This document shows, one piece after another, positions 32,993 to 47,900 of a DNA stretch of 64,000 nt. Every line of letters begins with the position of its first letter. Position 1 is the first letter of the stretch. Below the pieces are notes generated by a model. The model was not told the DNA's origin. It searched no databases and was given only the letters and a program-made list of their open reading frames with translations. The DNA comes from a virus. The translations under genes were made by a program, and so were the position numbers. The DNA lies in the IMG/VR virus record IMGVR_UViG_3300020470_001313, positions 62,001 through 126,000 of that record; one strand, given 5' to 3'.

Positions 32993-35900
32993 GTGTACTT
33001 GACCATATGCTTGTTACAGCGAAGACTCCAAGTGTAGTACCTGTACCCGCTGGAGATGATCCTTGTCCAGGAATGTCTCCACTGTCCACATTAGCAAGAT
33101 TTTCAGGTGTTACATTAATAACATCACTATCAACAATCTCTTCTTTATAAAGAGCTTCTTCACCGTATGCACTTAAATCTGGAGCAGTCCAATCATCAGC
33201 AACCACTTGCGTGATAGTAACACCAGGATAATTGTAACCAGAACCAGGGGCGGTTGTATCTACACGAGAAACACCAACCAGTGCCTTAACTGCGCCATCA
33301 AAACCAGATGCACTGTCAACACGGATAACTGGACGTGCGCTAAATCCAGATCCAGGATTGGTTACCTGAACAGAATCAATTCTATTTTTAACGATAGTAG
33401 CATTACCTTGAGCATCACGACCAAATACAGATCCGATATACTCAAATGTTACTAGTGTGTTAGAAGATTCAATAACAGCAACTTCTCTATCCTCAGTTTC
33501 ACCTTGGATGTCTAGAAGGTCACCTGCCTCAATTGGAGGAACAACCTCAGACTGCGTAACGTCAGCGTCAGAACCAATATACGCGAAACCAACAAATGTA
33601 GATCCTACACGAGGAGTTTCTTTGAAGACGACACGAGAACCAACAAGTTCAAAACCGATTCCAGGTTGCTGAATAACACCGTTAAGTGATATAATGATGT
33701 TGTTGTCTGCGATAATAGACTCAGTTGCCTGTACACCTTCAGTAAGTGCGATAGAGTAGAATGTACCATCACGCTTGAGGTTGAAGGATGATCTCAATGA
33801 GTCAAACTCAAATGATATATCATCCAACTGTCTCATCTTACCTACGTAGAAACCAGTGAAGGAAGATCCAATAGTAGGTGCTTCGTTAAACTGTATGATA
33901 TCAGAGAATGCTGTGTATGAACCAGCTGCGCCTGGAGGTTGTAGAATACCATTCACAAAGATCATCATATGACCTTCAGGATCTGGGAAGTATGGAGTAC
34001 CGTTTTGCTCAGTTAGTTTGAACTGTGTTTGTGTACCATCAAATCCAACGAACCAGCGAGATGTACGTCCTACGACATCTATTTTCTCACTAGATGCTGC
34101 TTTATATCCATCATCAGAAATGATAGTATCATTTCCAGTAAATGTTCCAACAACATCGCTTAGATAAACACGATTTGTTAATCCAATTTCATCAATTCTA
34201 CTTACTGTACCGTAAGCAGTTGTAGTTGCGTTAACTGTAGTAGATACCTGACCATAAATTATTGGACTTGAAGTTTCACCTAATTGATATTGACCAATAT
34301 ATTGACCATTAGCGAATGCGGAAGATCCTATTGGTGACACGTACAAGTAATTATTTGAATCATCCCATCCAGTAACAATACCATATGCACCACCTTCAAT
34401 TATTGACTGGTTGTTATTTGCCTGATAAACATACTGACCAACTGTAAAGTCAAGAGTTGCGTTAGGACCTGTGAGAGTAACACCTAAGCGTGTATATCCA
34501 GTAGCAACAACCTTATCACCTGTAGCAATATTCGCTGCTATGGAAGGATGCTTAGTAACATCTAAGTAAATTCTAGTAGCATCTGGATAAACAATTGAAT
34601 TCTCTTCAAATGAACCTATAACACTTTCAGTATCAAGTGTAAGTTTACCACCTGTATTATCAAGAACAGCACCTTCATTCTTATTGAATGATACGATATC
34701 TGCCTTAGCACCACTACTATAACCCTTGAATGAATATCCAGGTTTCATCTCATTAACAAGATTAATAACTTGGAATCTATCAACGATAGTCTGAATACCA
34801 GCGTTAGTTAAAGTACCAACTTCAAATGTGATATTTGGAGCACCACCATTACCTAATAGTGCGTCAGGAAGTGTTAATACATCACTAACACCATATCCAG
34901 TACCACCATTAGCAATTGTAATGTTAGCAGCACCTTGATCATCAACAGTTACGTTGAATGTTGCGTTAGAACCATTACCACCTGTAGCAGCTATACCATC
35001 GTAAGAACCTTGAGTTCTATTTGCATTAGCACCAGCATTTGTTAGATTAGTGATAGATCCAACAAGGTTAGTACCACCTGCGAGAGCAGCACCAGAAGTT
35101 TGACCTGTAATTCCTAAGTATTGTGTGAATGTACCCGCACTGATTACAACATCCATATAACGGAAGTTATCATCAGATGATGTAGCATAAACAACACCTG
35201 TTATAGCAGCGTTACCAGTGATCTGTACAATTTCACCTAAAGCGAAGTCTGCATTACCACTACCTAGAGTAACCTGATCTGCCTTGAAACTAAATCTCTT
35301 AAAGATCTTAGCAATTCTTGCTTCGTTACTTGTAACTTTTTCAATTTCAGCATAACTGTCAGATCCAATACCATAGAAATGATCAGAACCAACTAACTTC
35401 TGTCCCAATCCAACTGGAATATTTCTAGAACCACCTGCAACATATGTTACTACTGGTAGAGTTACACCAACAAAACCAGTTTGCTGTTCATAGAAACTAT
35501 CATCTACAAGTTGTGACTTATAAAGTCTGATAGTATTCTTGATACGGAACATTACTTCAGGAGTATCATAGTATATGTTCAGTTCTGGTTTATATGCAGG
35601 TATTGTTCCAGAATCAGGAGCAGGATTAGTTAAATTATTATTGAGTTGTTCCTCAACAAAGTCCTCAAATTTATCAAGAATGTAGTTCTTAATATTAAAT
35701 TCATCAGAGATGTAGAACTTCTCACCAGCCTCAGACTGATAGATGTCTAGGAATCCCTTATTAAGTTTAGCACCCCAGATAAATGATCCAGAAGTACCAT
35801 CACCCTGAGAACCACCACCAGCTAAAGTACCAGTATTATTGAGCATATATTCCTTCATAGTAATAGAAGAAATACCGAATGGAACACGAATTGTGATGAA

Positions 35901-38900
35901 TGGGCGGAACCAACCAAATCCATATGGTTTAACACCCCAGAATGTTCCCTTCATATCATTTGAAGGTGAACCATCACCAACAACTACGTTACCGTTAATG
36001 AATAGTGAAGGACCAATCGCACCTGTTACAGCATCCCATGTAAATTCTGCCTGATCTGTAGCACTCCATGAAATGCTATGACGGAACTTGTAATACTCAT
36101 CCTGCTTAACAAAGCAACTGAATGTATATTCTTGATAAGATAGTGAAGAACCTTCGTCAAAGTTGTTATTAGTATCATCAAATGTGAGTGTAGCAGAGTC
36201 AAATGTATCAAATGTTGGTAGATTGAATGTTCTTTCAATTACTTTTGGATCAGTATTAACACCAGGAATATACTTGTCAGCAGTTGAAGTACCGTCTGGT
36301 GCAACACCTATATCATTAGAAATAGTACCACCACTTACAGTCCAACCACCAGCATCAAAAGTCTCTCTCTGTCCACTTGGCCAGATATTATCTGATTGAG
36401 TCTCAGATGAGACAGGTGATGTAATTAAACGTATATTCTGTAATGCTGCGGTATTATTGAGGTTTGCAGTGCTTACTGGACCTTCAATGCAACCTTCATC
36501 CGCACTAGTAAATGTATGAGTAAAGTCACCACCAGTTTGTATTGCATTAATGGCAGCTGCTTGTCCAGCAACGAATGTATGTGGATACTGGTCAGCAGAA
36601 GCTGCAACACCAACATTAATTATTATAGTTCCATCTTGCTTCTTAATACCATTAGGTTTACATGTTACGTAAGTATGTGTTGATGTATCAGGTGAAGCAC
36701 CAATATTAATACTAAACGAATCGTTATTAATAATTGTAGGTTCCAACCACTTCTGACTCTTAGGATCAGTTGCTCTTGGATATGCATGAACACTAATCTC
36801 ATTATCTAAAGCACACTTAAAGGTGATTGCACCATCATCAAGTTTAATTAAATCACCAGCAGAAATACCATGATTATTAATATTAAGTGTTAATATACCA
36901 TTATTAGGATTATATGTAGCATCATCAGGATCATCTACATTATCTGTACCTACTGATTTAATGTTAATTGACTTATTATAATATGGGTCAGTTGTACGTG
37001 GGTATGTTTGATTACCAGCACCCTGAGTACATGTAAATGTCAAACTATTAGGTGCAAGTCTAATGCTAGTACCAGCAAGCAATCTATGACCAGTCATAAC
37101 TGCTCCAGGTAGACTGGAAGCATATGTATGTGCGACTGGTACACTAATAGCACCGCCATTTGGATCATTAACATTAACTGTTATAGTTGTAGAACTAGTT
37201 GCTGTAATAGCAAGTCTATTCTTAGCAGCATAATCTATACCACCTACTGCACGAGAACCAGTTAATCTAGGATATGCAGATTGAGTTTGAGTTGATTGAC
37301 CAACATCAATAGTAACAGTTGTTGCGGTTACAGCATCAATTGGTAAAGTTTGACCTGAAGCAGGGTCAGAAGAACGAGGATAAGGGTGCTGTGTAGCATG
37401 GTTATCAGCGTCACAAGTAAAGATAACTGCTTGATCAGCAATCTCAACAGTATCACTAGTAGTATAACTATGAGATCCAATCTCAACTACTAGAAGTCCA
37501 GTTGCAGGATCATATGTTGTACCAGCAGCAGCAGTCTTTTGACTTAAAGTTCCACCAACATCAAATGTTAATCCATTAGTTGTACCAGTAACAAATGTAT
37601 GAGTACCTGTTGCAGCAGCACAAGTGAAGGTAATAGATTCTGGTTTAAGACCAATAGTATCATCAGTAGTCAATCCATGATTATTACCAACAGTTAACTC
37701 CATATCACCCGAAGTTGGGTTGTATGTTGCGTTACTTACATCAAGTGATCCAACTGTCAATTCCATATCACCAGTAATATGGTTGTAATCAGCAGCAGTA
37801 GGGGTATAAGTTCCAGCAGTTGATTTACCAACATCAACAGTAACAGTGTTAGTAGTTACTGCCTCAACAGCAATATCTTTCTTATAGAATGGGTCAGTAG
37901 GTCTTGGATATGAATGGTAACTACTATCATCATCCATTGCACAAGTAAATGTCAATGAATTAGGTTTGATTTGAATTACATCATTCTGTTTCTGGAGACA
38001 ATCACTAAGTGCTGTCTGGAAAGTATGAGCACTAGTGTTAGAAGATATTCCTACATTAACCTCAAAAGTATTTGTAGTTACTGCGGCAATAGTCAACCAT
38101 CTACCACTAGCAGGATCAGATGATCTTGGATAAGTCTTAGTTACACTATTATCTAAAGCACACTTGAATGTTAATGAATTATCATCTATTTTAATCTTAT
38201 CACCATTCTTAAATCCATGACCACTTAAAGTAATCACCATTGCACCTGTAGCAGGTGTAAAGGCAGCACCAGTTGGTGTATGCTTAGTATATGGTGTCAT
38301 TCCATGACCAGGAATGGTTAATACCAACTTACCTGTTGAAGGTGTATATGATACAGCAGTTGGAGTATAAGGAGTACCAATTAAATCAGATGTAGAAAGT
38401 AAATCATAAATTGCATCATCTTTAACCTGTTTTAGGAAAGCAGTTTCTTCTGCTTCTTCCCAAACTCCACCCCAGTCAGCGATGGTAGAAGATCTAATCT
38501 CTTCTTCAAAGTACTCATCACCAACAAGTATTTGTAATGCTGCTTCACGACCTTGCTTACCAGCAGGTACAAGGATCTCAATTATAGTTTCAATTAAAGT
38601 ATCAATAGCAGATTGAACATTAGCACAATCTTGAGCAGTATAATCAGTATTATAACCATCATCCTGAGAATCAGTTATAGTTAAATCTGTAACAGCAGGA
38701 TTGATGTTTTGATCACTAAATCTACCAACATAATGTTCTGGAGTTAATTGACCAGCACCAGTACTCTGAAGTAAGTTATTAACTGCTTTCTTACAAAGGA
38801 ATCCTGTTCTCTGAATTGCTTCAGCAGTTTGAGCAAGTTGATCTTCAACCTGTACAATATTATTAGATGTGTCAAGGAACTTCTTAGCAGCCTCTACAGA

Positions 38901-41900
38901 ACTGTAGTTACCACCAACAAGAAGGTCAGAAGCAATAGAGTCAACGATAAGAGTCATATCTCTGATACACTTATTCTTACCGTCAGTATCACCACCTGGG
39001 TAGTCAAATACTCTTATAGTGTTGCTACCAGCATCAATATAACTGAACTTCTCTTGCATCAGTCCAACTGCTTCAATAGCAATGTATTCTTTGTTAAAGA
39101 TCATCAAATCGGCAGCATCAGCAAATCTGTCACCAGTTGGTGAAAGAGTACTATTCATCAAATTAACAAGAGTGTCAATAGATGCCTTGACGTTTGCACA
39201 TCCACCACCATCAACAGTAATTCCAGCAGGAGGAATAATAACATTAGTAGAGTAATTAGCAACTAGAGTTCCGTCAATTGCTGCCTTAGCATAGAATGCT
39301 AGACGCTCATGAGCATATAGTGACTGTAGAAGTTGTAGTCTAATATGAAGTATCTCACCGTCAGAACCAAGATAGTATCTAAAGGCAGTAACAGTATTTG
39401 CATTACCACCAAACTCTAAGTCTTCTGCAATAGCATCAAGAATTAAACCAAGGTCAGTCTTACAACGTATTGTACCAAGACCAGAAGCACCACCTGCGTT
39501 TCTTGGCATATCCTGTACAAGATCAGGATAACGAGCAAGCATATCACCAGCAGTTTCATCAACAATAACAGTTGCATTAGCACGAATTAAATTCGCAGCA
39601 TCCTTATATCTGTTGAGTGCATCTGGATTTAATTGATTACTTACAAATAAATCATCATCTGGGAATTCTTTATCACAAGTCCATTCGCTAGTAACATAAG
39701 CATCAACTACACCACCACCAGTTTCACTGGTAGGAGCAGTTCTAGTTACAGTACCAAGATGGTCAGATGGTGTTAATGAATTTGCCTTATCAATAGTGTC
39801 AGATATAATACCTGTATAAGTTGTAATTGCAGAAGCAACATCCTGACAATAAGGATTAGCAGTATCTCTAGTGATTGTAGTATCAATTACCTGTTCATAT
39901 CCATGATCTCCAGTTATTGAGATTGCGTCTCCACGCATAACATTGATCATGAAATCACGAACCTTAGCAATTGCCCATACAGTCTCACCCTCTTCACCAG
40001 AAATATGGTTTATAGTAATATTATTAGTGTCTGAACGATCAACATAGTATAGAGCAGTATCCCAAGACTTACTATTTCCTTCATTACGTAAGTCATAGCA
40101 TATTGCCTTAACCCATTCTTTAGCATCTCTAACACACTTAGAGAATGATGGATGAGTTCTTTGAATAAAGTTAACCGAACTTGGATATTCAAGAGTTCTA
40201 TTAGCACCAGGATCAGATAAAGTATCTGTTACAATCTTCATCAAAGCATCAAGACGTGCATTTGCTTCAGGATATCCACCATAAACGAATGGAATATTTG
40301 AATTAGTTTGCTGAATTTCACCGTGAGAAGTAATTGCATTATCTTCAGAACTTACAAATGTATGTGCATAACCACCACCAGTCTTAACAGCACCAGCAGT
40401 AGCACTCTGGAATGTATGAGTGTAGTTACCACCAGCAATTACAGCACCAGCAGTAGCACCAATAAATGTATGGGCAGTAGGTGAACCTACAGAAGTAATT
40501 GGTTTTACATCAACTGTAATAGTTCCAGTTTGTGTCTCAAGACCATTAGATGTAGCACTTATAAAGATATGCTCAAAATCTCCAATAGTAGTTTGACCAA
40601 CCTGAACATCAAATGTATTGTCAGTTATATTACTGATTGCCATCCACTTATTACTAATAGGATCATTTCCTCTAGGATAAGTATGAAGTGTCTGATGTAA
40701 ATCCTTATTACATGTAAATGTTAATGAATTATCTAATATTCTAACCTTATCTTGATCAGTAAATCCATGATTAGCAATAGTTAGTTTTAATATACCAGTA
40801 GAAGCAGTATATGTAGCACCTGTTACTGTATGCTGATTCTTACCAACAGCAGTAATAGGAAGTGCTCTCTGCCAAGCATAGTCAGCACCAGCAGGTGTAC
40901 CACCAACATAACCAGAACCAGTTCCACGAGGATAAGCAACCTGTACAGGTGAACCACCATAAGTACACTGGAATGTTAATGAACTATCTGCTAGTTTAAT
41001 ACTTTGTGCTTCAATTAAATCATGAGCACCAATATTAAGTACTAAATCACCAGAAGTGAAGTTATAAGTTGCACCAGCAACATCATATAGAACTTGAGGT
41101 GATGCACCAACATTAACTGTAATTTCACCAGTCTGCTTCTTAAGAGCATTACCTACACAACTGTTAAAGGTATGAATAGAAGTATCTGGAGACTTACCAA
41201 TTTGTATATCAAATGTATGTGTTGTTAAGTTCTCAATTGGAATCCACTGAGATGCAGAAGGATCTTTTGGTCTTGGATATGAATGATATGTTGTATCATT
41301 ATCTAACTTACAAGTAAACTTCAATGCATCATTATCAAGTTTGACTTGATCTCCAGCAACCTTAATACCATTAGCAGCAGCACTCTGGAATGTATGAGTG
41401 TAATTACCACCAGTTCTAACAACAGAAGTTAAAATACTGTTATTAACAGCATTAACGAAGGTATGTGTATAATTACCACCACTTTGAACAGCATTAGAGG
41501 AAGTACCACCAACCCATGTGTGTGCTGATACGTTAGAAGAAATACCAACGTTAATAGTAATGGTTGTACGACTTACATCATCAACATAGATTGTTCTATC
41601 ATAGTATGGGTCTCTCTGAATTGAAATACCATTATTAGTAGCAGACTCAAATATATGAGTATCTGGGTTTGTAGAAGGTGCAAGATCTAGAACTTGAACT
41701 TTAAAGGTAGTTGAAGTTACATCAAAGATTGGTAACCATCTACCACTAGCATAATCACTTCCACGAGGATATGAGTGGTTAGTAGCATTACCATCCTTAG
41801 CACACTTGAATGTTAATGAATTATCTGCAATCTTAATCTTCTCACCATACTTGTAACCATGAAGAGGTACAGTCAATGTCAAATGTCCTGTAGCAGGATC

Positions 41901-44900
41901 ATATGATGCAGTATTAACTGTAGAAGTATCAATTGTATTTCTTGGATAGGTGTGAGTTGTTACACCATCTGGTTCTTGTGCAGTAGCATCTTGCTGACAC
42001 TTGAATGATAATGAGTTAGCAGCAATCTTAATACCTTGTCCTTTCTTAATTCCGTGGTTATGACCAACAGTAAGAACCATCTCACCTGTATTTGGTGTAT
42101 AGACTGCATTAGTTACATCATGGTTAACTATAGGTGTCTGACCAACAGGAACTGTAATTGTATTAGCATCTACAACAGTTACATCTAACCACTTGTTAGC
42201 AACTGGATCTGTTGAACGAGGATATGAATGAACAGTTTCATGATGATCCATGTCACATGTAAACTGAAGTGCATCCTCAGCAATCTTAATTCTACCAGTG
42301 GACTCAAGACCATGACCATTAATAGTCATCTGAAGAGTACCATTACCAGGATTGTAAGTTGCAGCACTAGGTGTTAATCCTACAGCAGGAACAAACTTGT
42401 GAGCAAACTGATTACCAGAAGATCCTACATTTACATTAATAGTAATAGTAGTTGCAGTAACTCCCTTAATATTCAATGCTGCATTATAAGCAGGATCAGT
42501 TGTTCTTGGATACTTATGAGTAGTAGCATAACCATCATTAGAACAAGTGAATACTAAAGATTCTTTTGCTAGTTTAATAGCAGTTCCAACCTTAAGATCG
42601 TGGTTACCAATCTCAAGTACCAAATCACCAGTTAGATGATCATAATCTGCATGAGCAACATGGAAGTCCTTAAGAGGTGACTTACCAACATTAACTTTGA
42701 ATACTGTAGTACTGTCAACATCAACATCTAACCACTCACCGAAGGTAGGATCACTCTTACGTGGATAGGTCTTATTACCAGAACCCATTGCACAACTGAA
42801 TGTAAATGCACCTTCTTCAAATCTTACACGAGCACCATTAGCAAGACCATGAACAGCAGTTGTAGTAACTGACAATTCACCAGTTGCAGGATCATATGTT
42901 GTACCAGAAGCACCAGTTAGATTAGTTGGTCCACTCCAACCATGATTCTGTATATCAAGAGTTAGAACACCTGTTTCAGGATTGTATCTAGTACCAGCAG
43001 TACCGATACCAACATTCATTGTAATATCGTTTCCAGACTTAGTAATTGGAATTACTCTACTCCAAGTAGCATCTGCTGTACCAGTTCCTAATGTAGTAAA
43101 GATTGGGTCAGTTGCTCTTGGATAAGCATGGTTTGTAGCATTATTGTCAAGGTCACAAGTCATTGTTAGTGAACTGACCTTCATTTGAACTTCATCACTA
43201 GCAGCAAGTGAATCTGTACCATCAGCACCAACAGTAAGAACTAAGTTACCAGTTTCAGCAGTATAAACTGCACCAGTTACAGTGTAAGTATTACCAGTAG
43301 CACTAGCATCTCTAATACCACCACTAAGAGCAGATACAAATGCATGGTTACCAGCAACTACTGTATGCTGAGTTTGACCAACAGCAGTAATAGGAATGGT
43401 AGTATTATGAACTGGATCAGTTGCACGAGGATAAGTCTTGTTAGTATTCTGACTATCCATGTTACACTGGAATGTCAAAGAATCAGTATCAATCTTAATA
43501 CCATTACCAACATTCATGTTGTGCTTACCAATATTAAGCACTAAGTTACCATCAGCAGGAGTATAGGTAGCAGCAGATACATCATGTCCAACTTCAGGAG
43601 AAGAACCAACATTAAATGTAATATTACCATCTTGTCCTAAGAGTCCATGTGGAGCATGGGACTTGAATACATGATTATAAGCACCACCATTGTAAACAAC
43701 TGCTCTTGTTAAACAATTGAATACAGCAGAAACGAATGTATGAACTGTATTATTAGAAGTAGGACCAACATTAATAGCAAATGTATCTGTAGTGACCTTA
43801 CCAATCTTCATCCACTTACCGCTAAATGGATCAGTCTCTCTTGGATAAGAATGCTGTGTCTTATTATCGTCAGTAGCACATGTGAATACTAAACCAGCAT
43901 CAGCAACCTTAATATATTCACCACTTGCAAATGTATGATCAGCAAGAGTTAGAGTCATCCAACCTGTAGCAGGATCATAATCAGCATCAGTTGGAGTATA
44001 CTGGTTGTTAGCATTAACAAATTGATGAGTACTTGTATTGGTTGGAGTAGTACCCTGTAATGCATTAACCTGAATAGTACCACTCTGATACTGAATACCG
44101 TTAGCAACAGCACTGTCAAATGAGTGAGTTGTAGTGTTAGAAGAAACTCCTACATTACACTTAAAGGTATCAGCATCTACTACCGTTACTGTAATCCACT
44201 TACCACTTATAGGGTCAGTAGATCTTGGATATGCATGAGTACCACCACCAGCAAGACATGTGAATACTATTGAACTGTCTACTATTTTAATTCTTTGACC
44301 AGAAACAAATCCATGAGCAGCAGATGTAATTGTTAATAAACCTGTAGTAGGTTCGTAAGTTGCACCAGTTGCTGTCTTAGAATTAGTTCCAATATCAGTA
44401 ATCTTAAGGAACTTATTATATGCAGGATCAGTTGTTCTTGGATATGACTTATTAGTGATGTAATTATCACTATTATGGTTACAAACAAAGTTTAGAGAAT
44501 TGTTTGCAATCTTAACATACTCACCAACAGAGAAGTCATGATCTCCAATAGTAAGTTCTAGAACTCCAGATGCAGGTGTATAAGATGCACCACTAACACT
44601 GAATCCTTCAACATTTTCACCAGTACCAGTTTCAATACAGTTATTATCAGCACGAACAAATGTATGTGCAGATGTGTTAGAGGATACTCCAACATTAACA
44701 GTAATCTTACTATCTCTTCTTATAATACCATTTGTAGCAACAGCAGTACAGTTATGATTTGAGGTATCTGAAGACTTACCTATCTGAACATCAAAACTAT
44801 TTGTAGCAACAGCATTAATACGTAACCACTGACCACTAGCAGGATCAGTTGGACGTGGATATAGATGATTACTACCGTAACTATCAGTATTACACTGGAA

Positions 44901-47900
44901 GGTTAAGGACTCATCAACAATCTTAACGTATTCACCGACAGTGAAATTATGACCTGTTTGACCAATTGTTAGGACACCTGTTGTAGGTTCATAGTCGGTA
45001 TCTGACTGAGCAGCAGTATATGGTGTACCTTCATACTTAATAGGAATTGAAGTATCATATACTTTGTCACGTTTCTGTTTAATACCATTAGCAGTACCAG
45101 AAACGAATGTATGAGTGTAGTTACCACCAGTCTCTACAGCACCAGCAGAAGCAGAAACGAATCTATGCTCTGTCTGATCTGTTGAAGGAGCAGATGGAAG
45201 AACCTGCATACTAATGGTCATGTCCTTACCAGTGACACATCCAGCAGTACAAGATACAAATGTATGAGCAGTTGTGTTAGTAGAAGGAACAGCAGGTAGA
45301 ATCTGAACAGTTACAGTATCAGGTGTTCTATTAAATACACTTAACCACTTACCACTTGCTTCATCAGTTGCTCTTGGATAAGAATGAACTGTGTCATGGT
45401 TATCATGATCACATGTAAAGCTAAGAGCATTGTTTGCAATCTTGATCTTATCACCATTCTGTATAGGATGATCCTTAATAGTTAAGGTCATATGACCTGT
45501 AGTAGGATTATAATCAGCAAATGTAGGTGTTAAAACAGCATCGCCAACAGCAGTGATAGCAATGGAAGTGTTGTATGTAACACTGTCATTACCATTACTT
45601 CTAGGATAAGTCTTAGTTGTTGAGTGATTATCGTTGTTATAATCACAAGTAAAGGTTAATGAATCTTGAGCAAGTTTAATTGCATCACCAACAACCATTC
45701 CATGAGTACCAATGGTAAGTTCCATGATACCTGTAGTTGGGTTGTAAGAAGCATCAGTTGGTGTATAATTTACAGCAGGAGACTTACCTACATTAACAGT
45801 AAATCTTGTAGTACTAGGAATACTCTCAACTTGTAACCACTTATCATATGTTGGGTCAGTCTGACGTGGATATGCCTTATTAGAACTACCACCATCCATT
45901 GTGCAATTAAATGTGATTGCACCTTCATCAAACTTGATCCAATCACCTACTTGCATACCATGTGTAGCAGCAGTAGTAACATCTAAAACACCAGTTAAAG
46001 GAGCATAGGTTGAACCAGATGCTGCCTGATGAGTGTCAATAGCTGTACGAGGATAAGTATGCTCAGTAGCATTACTATCTAAAGCACAAGTCCAAACTAA
46101 TGAATTAGGTTGAATCTTAATTGTCTGACCCGCAGCAAGACTATGTGTACCAATATCAAGTACCATATCTCCTGTAGTAGGATCATATGTACCATCAGTA
46201 GGAGTGAATGTGTAAGATAGACTCTTACCTACATTAACTTCAAAACTGTCTGGATTTGAATTAGAAATCTTTAACCAACGACCATTCCAAGGATCAGTTG
46301 TTCTTGGATAATTATGATCAGTATGATGATCATCTTGATCACATGTGAATACTAATGACTTACCAAGAATCTGAACACTATTACCATCTACAAATTTATG
46401 TCCAGGAACCCATAACTGAAGTATTCCAGTCTCAGGATCATAAGTTGCATTATCTATAGTATGAGATGTAATACCAACTTCTTTAACTGGATTCTTACGT
46501 AAATATGCTTGATCTTCAAGACGAGGATATGTGTGCTCAGACTTATTACCGTCCATTGCACAAGTAAACTTCAATGAGTTAGCAGTAACACATGCACTAC
46601 CATTAGAACGAGTAGAGTTAACTATAAAGTTGTGTGATTTACCAATATCTACTGTAAGATCACCAGATACAGGTTCATAAGTTGCATCAGATGCCTTGAA
46701 TCCATTATATTGAAGAACTGGAGAGTTGTTAATTACTCTCTTGGTAATGTCTCTGGCTTCGTTAAAGACACGAATTGAGAAACTTTCCTTGCCTTTAAGG
46801 TGGTCAAGTTTAGCATTATTGACATATAACTTAGCAGCATCATATGTTTTATTGTTGTAACCATATGTTAGGTTGTAAGAAATATTTCTGATAATATCTT
46901 TTACGTCATCCTTACAATCTATAGGACCAGTTCCTGGAGGTGGTTCTGGTGAAATACGATCATATGCTTCAGCAGCAATGAAATCTAAGTTACTTTGGAT
47001 GACATTATAGAATTCCTTACCGTAAGTAATAGGTACTTCAGTATCAGGATGAGGAATGTGTAATTTAACAAACTCTTTGTCAGTCTGATAGATTGCTTCA
47101 TTAGCAATCAATTCAACGTTGTTTAATATCTCAGTTGAAGCATCAAAGAATCTGAAGGTAGTATCACCAGTTAAGAACTGATCACCTTCGTTCCATGTAG
47201 GTACTCCAGACCAATCTTGGAAAGTAGTAGATAGGTTAGCACCATCAAAGTGTACTAGGAGAAGAGTGTTAGCATCTCCTTGATGCATATACGTTGCAAC
47301 AGTAAAGTTAGTAGTATAACGCTTATTATTAGATACCCTTAATTCATCAACATATCCTTGGAACTGGTTGGCAGCAGCATGATCTGCACCAATCTTAATT
47401 GGTTTTGTAGTACCATAATCAGTAGCATTAGTCCAAGTAGAACCTACCTGAGTTCCATCTAAGAACATTCTATGATTGTTTCCGTCTCTAGAAACTGCTA
47501 CATGATGCCATGTATTTTGAGTTACAGTACCACCAGTAATTACGTCAGCACCACTAACATGGAATTCTAATCCAGTACCATCAAGTCTTATACAAGGTGA
47601 TGCTTCTGAAGCTTGAGTTCTAAAGTCAATTAAATGCTGAGTACCAGTAACACTAGCAGCATAGAACCAACACTCAACTGTCCATTCACCATTTCCAAAA
47701 CCAAATTCAGTTGAAGTTGGAACTGAAACATAAGCAGAACCATTCAAATATAGAGATGCACTACCAAATTTCTTTTGTAGAGTTGCATTAATAGCACCAC
47801 TTTGAGCAACAGGAACGTGTAAATCTGTACTACGACGTGCTACCTTACCAAGATAAAGATATTTACGTGCATAGTTAGTACCAATTACTTGAGCAGTACC

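Noticed and set aside
36480-46700. Tandem repeats as a possible assembly artefact
   Set aside because: Units differ strongly from each other at the nucleotide level, which a misassembled duplication would not produce; still worth a long-read check.
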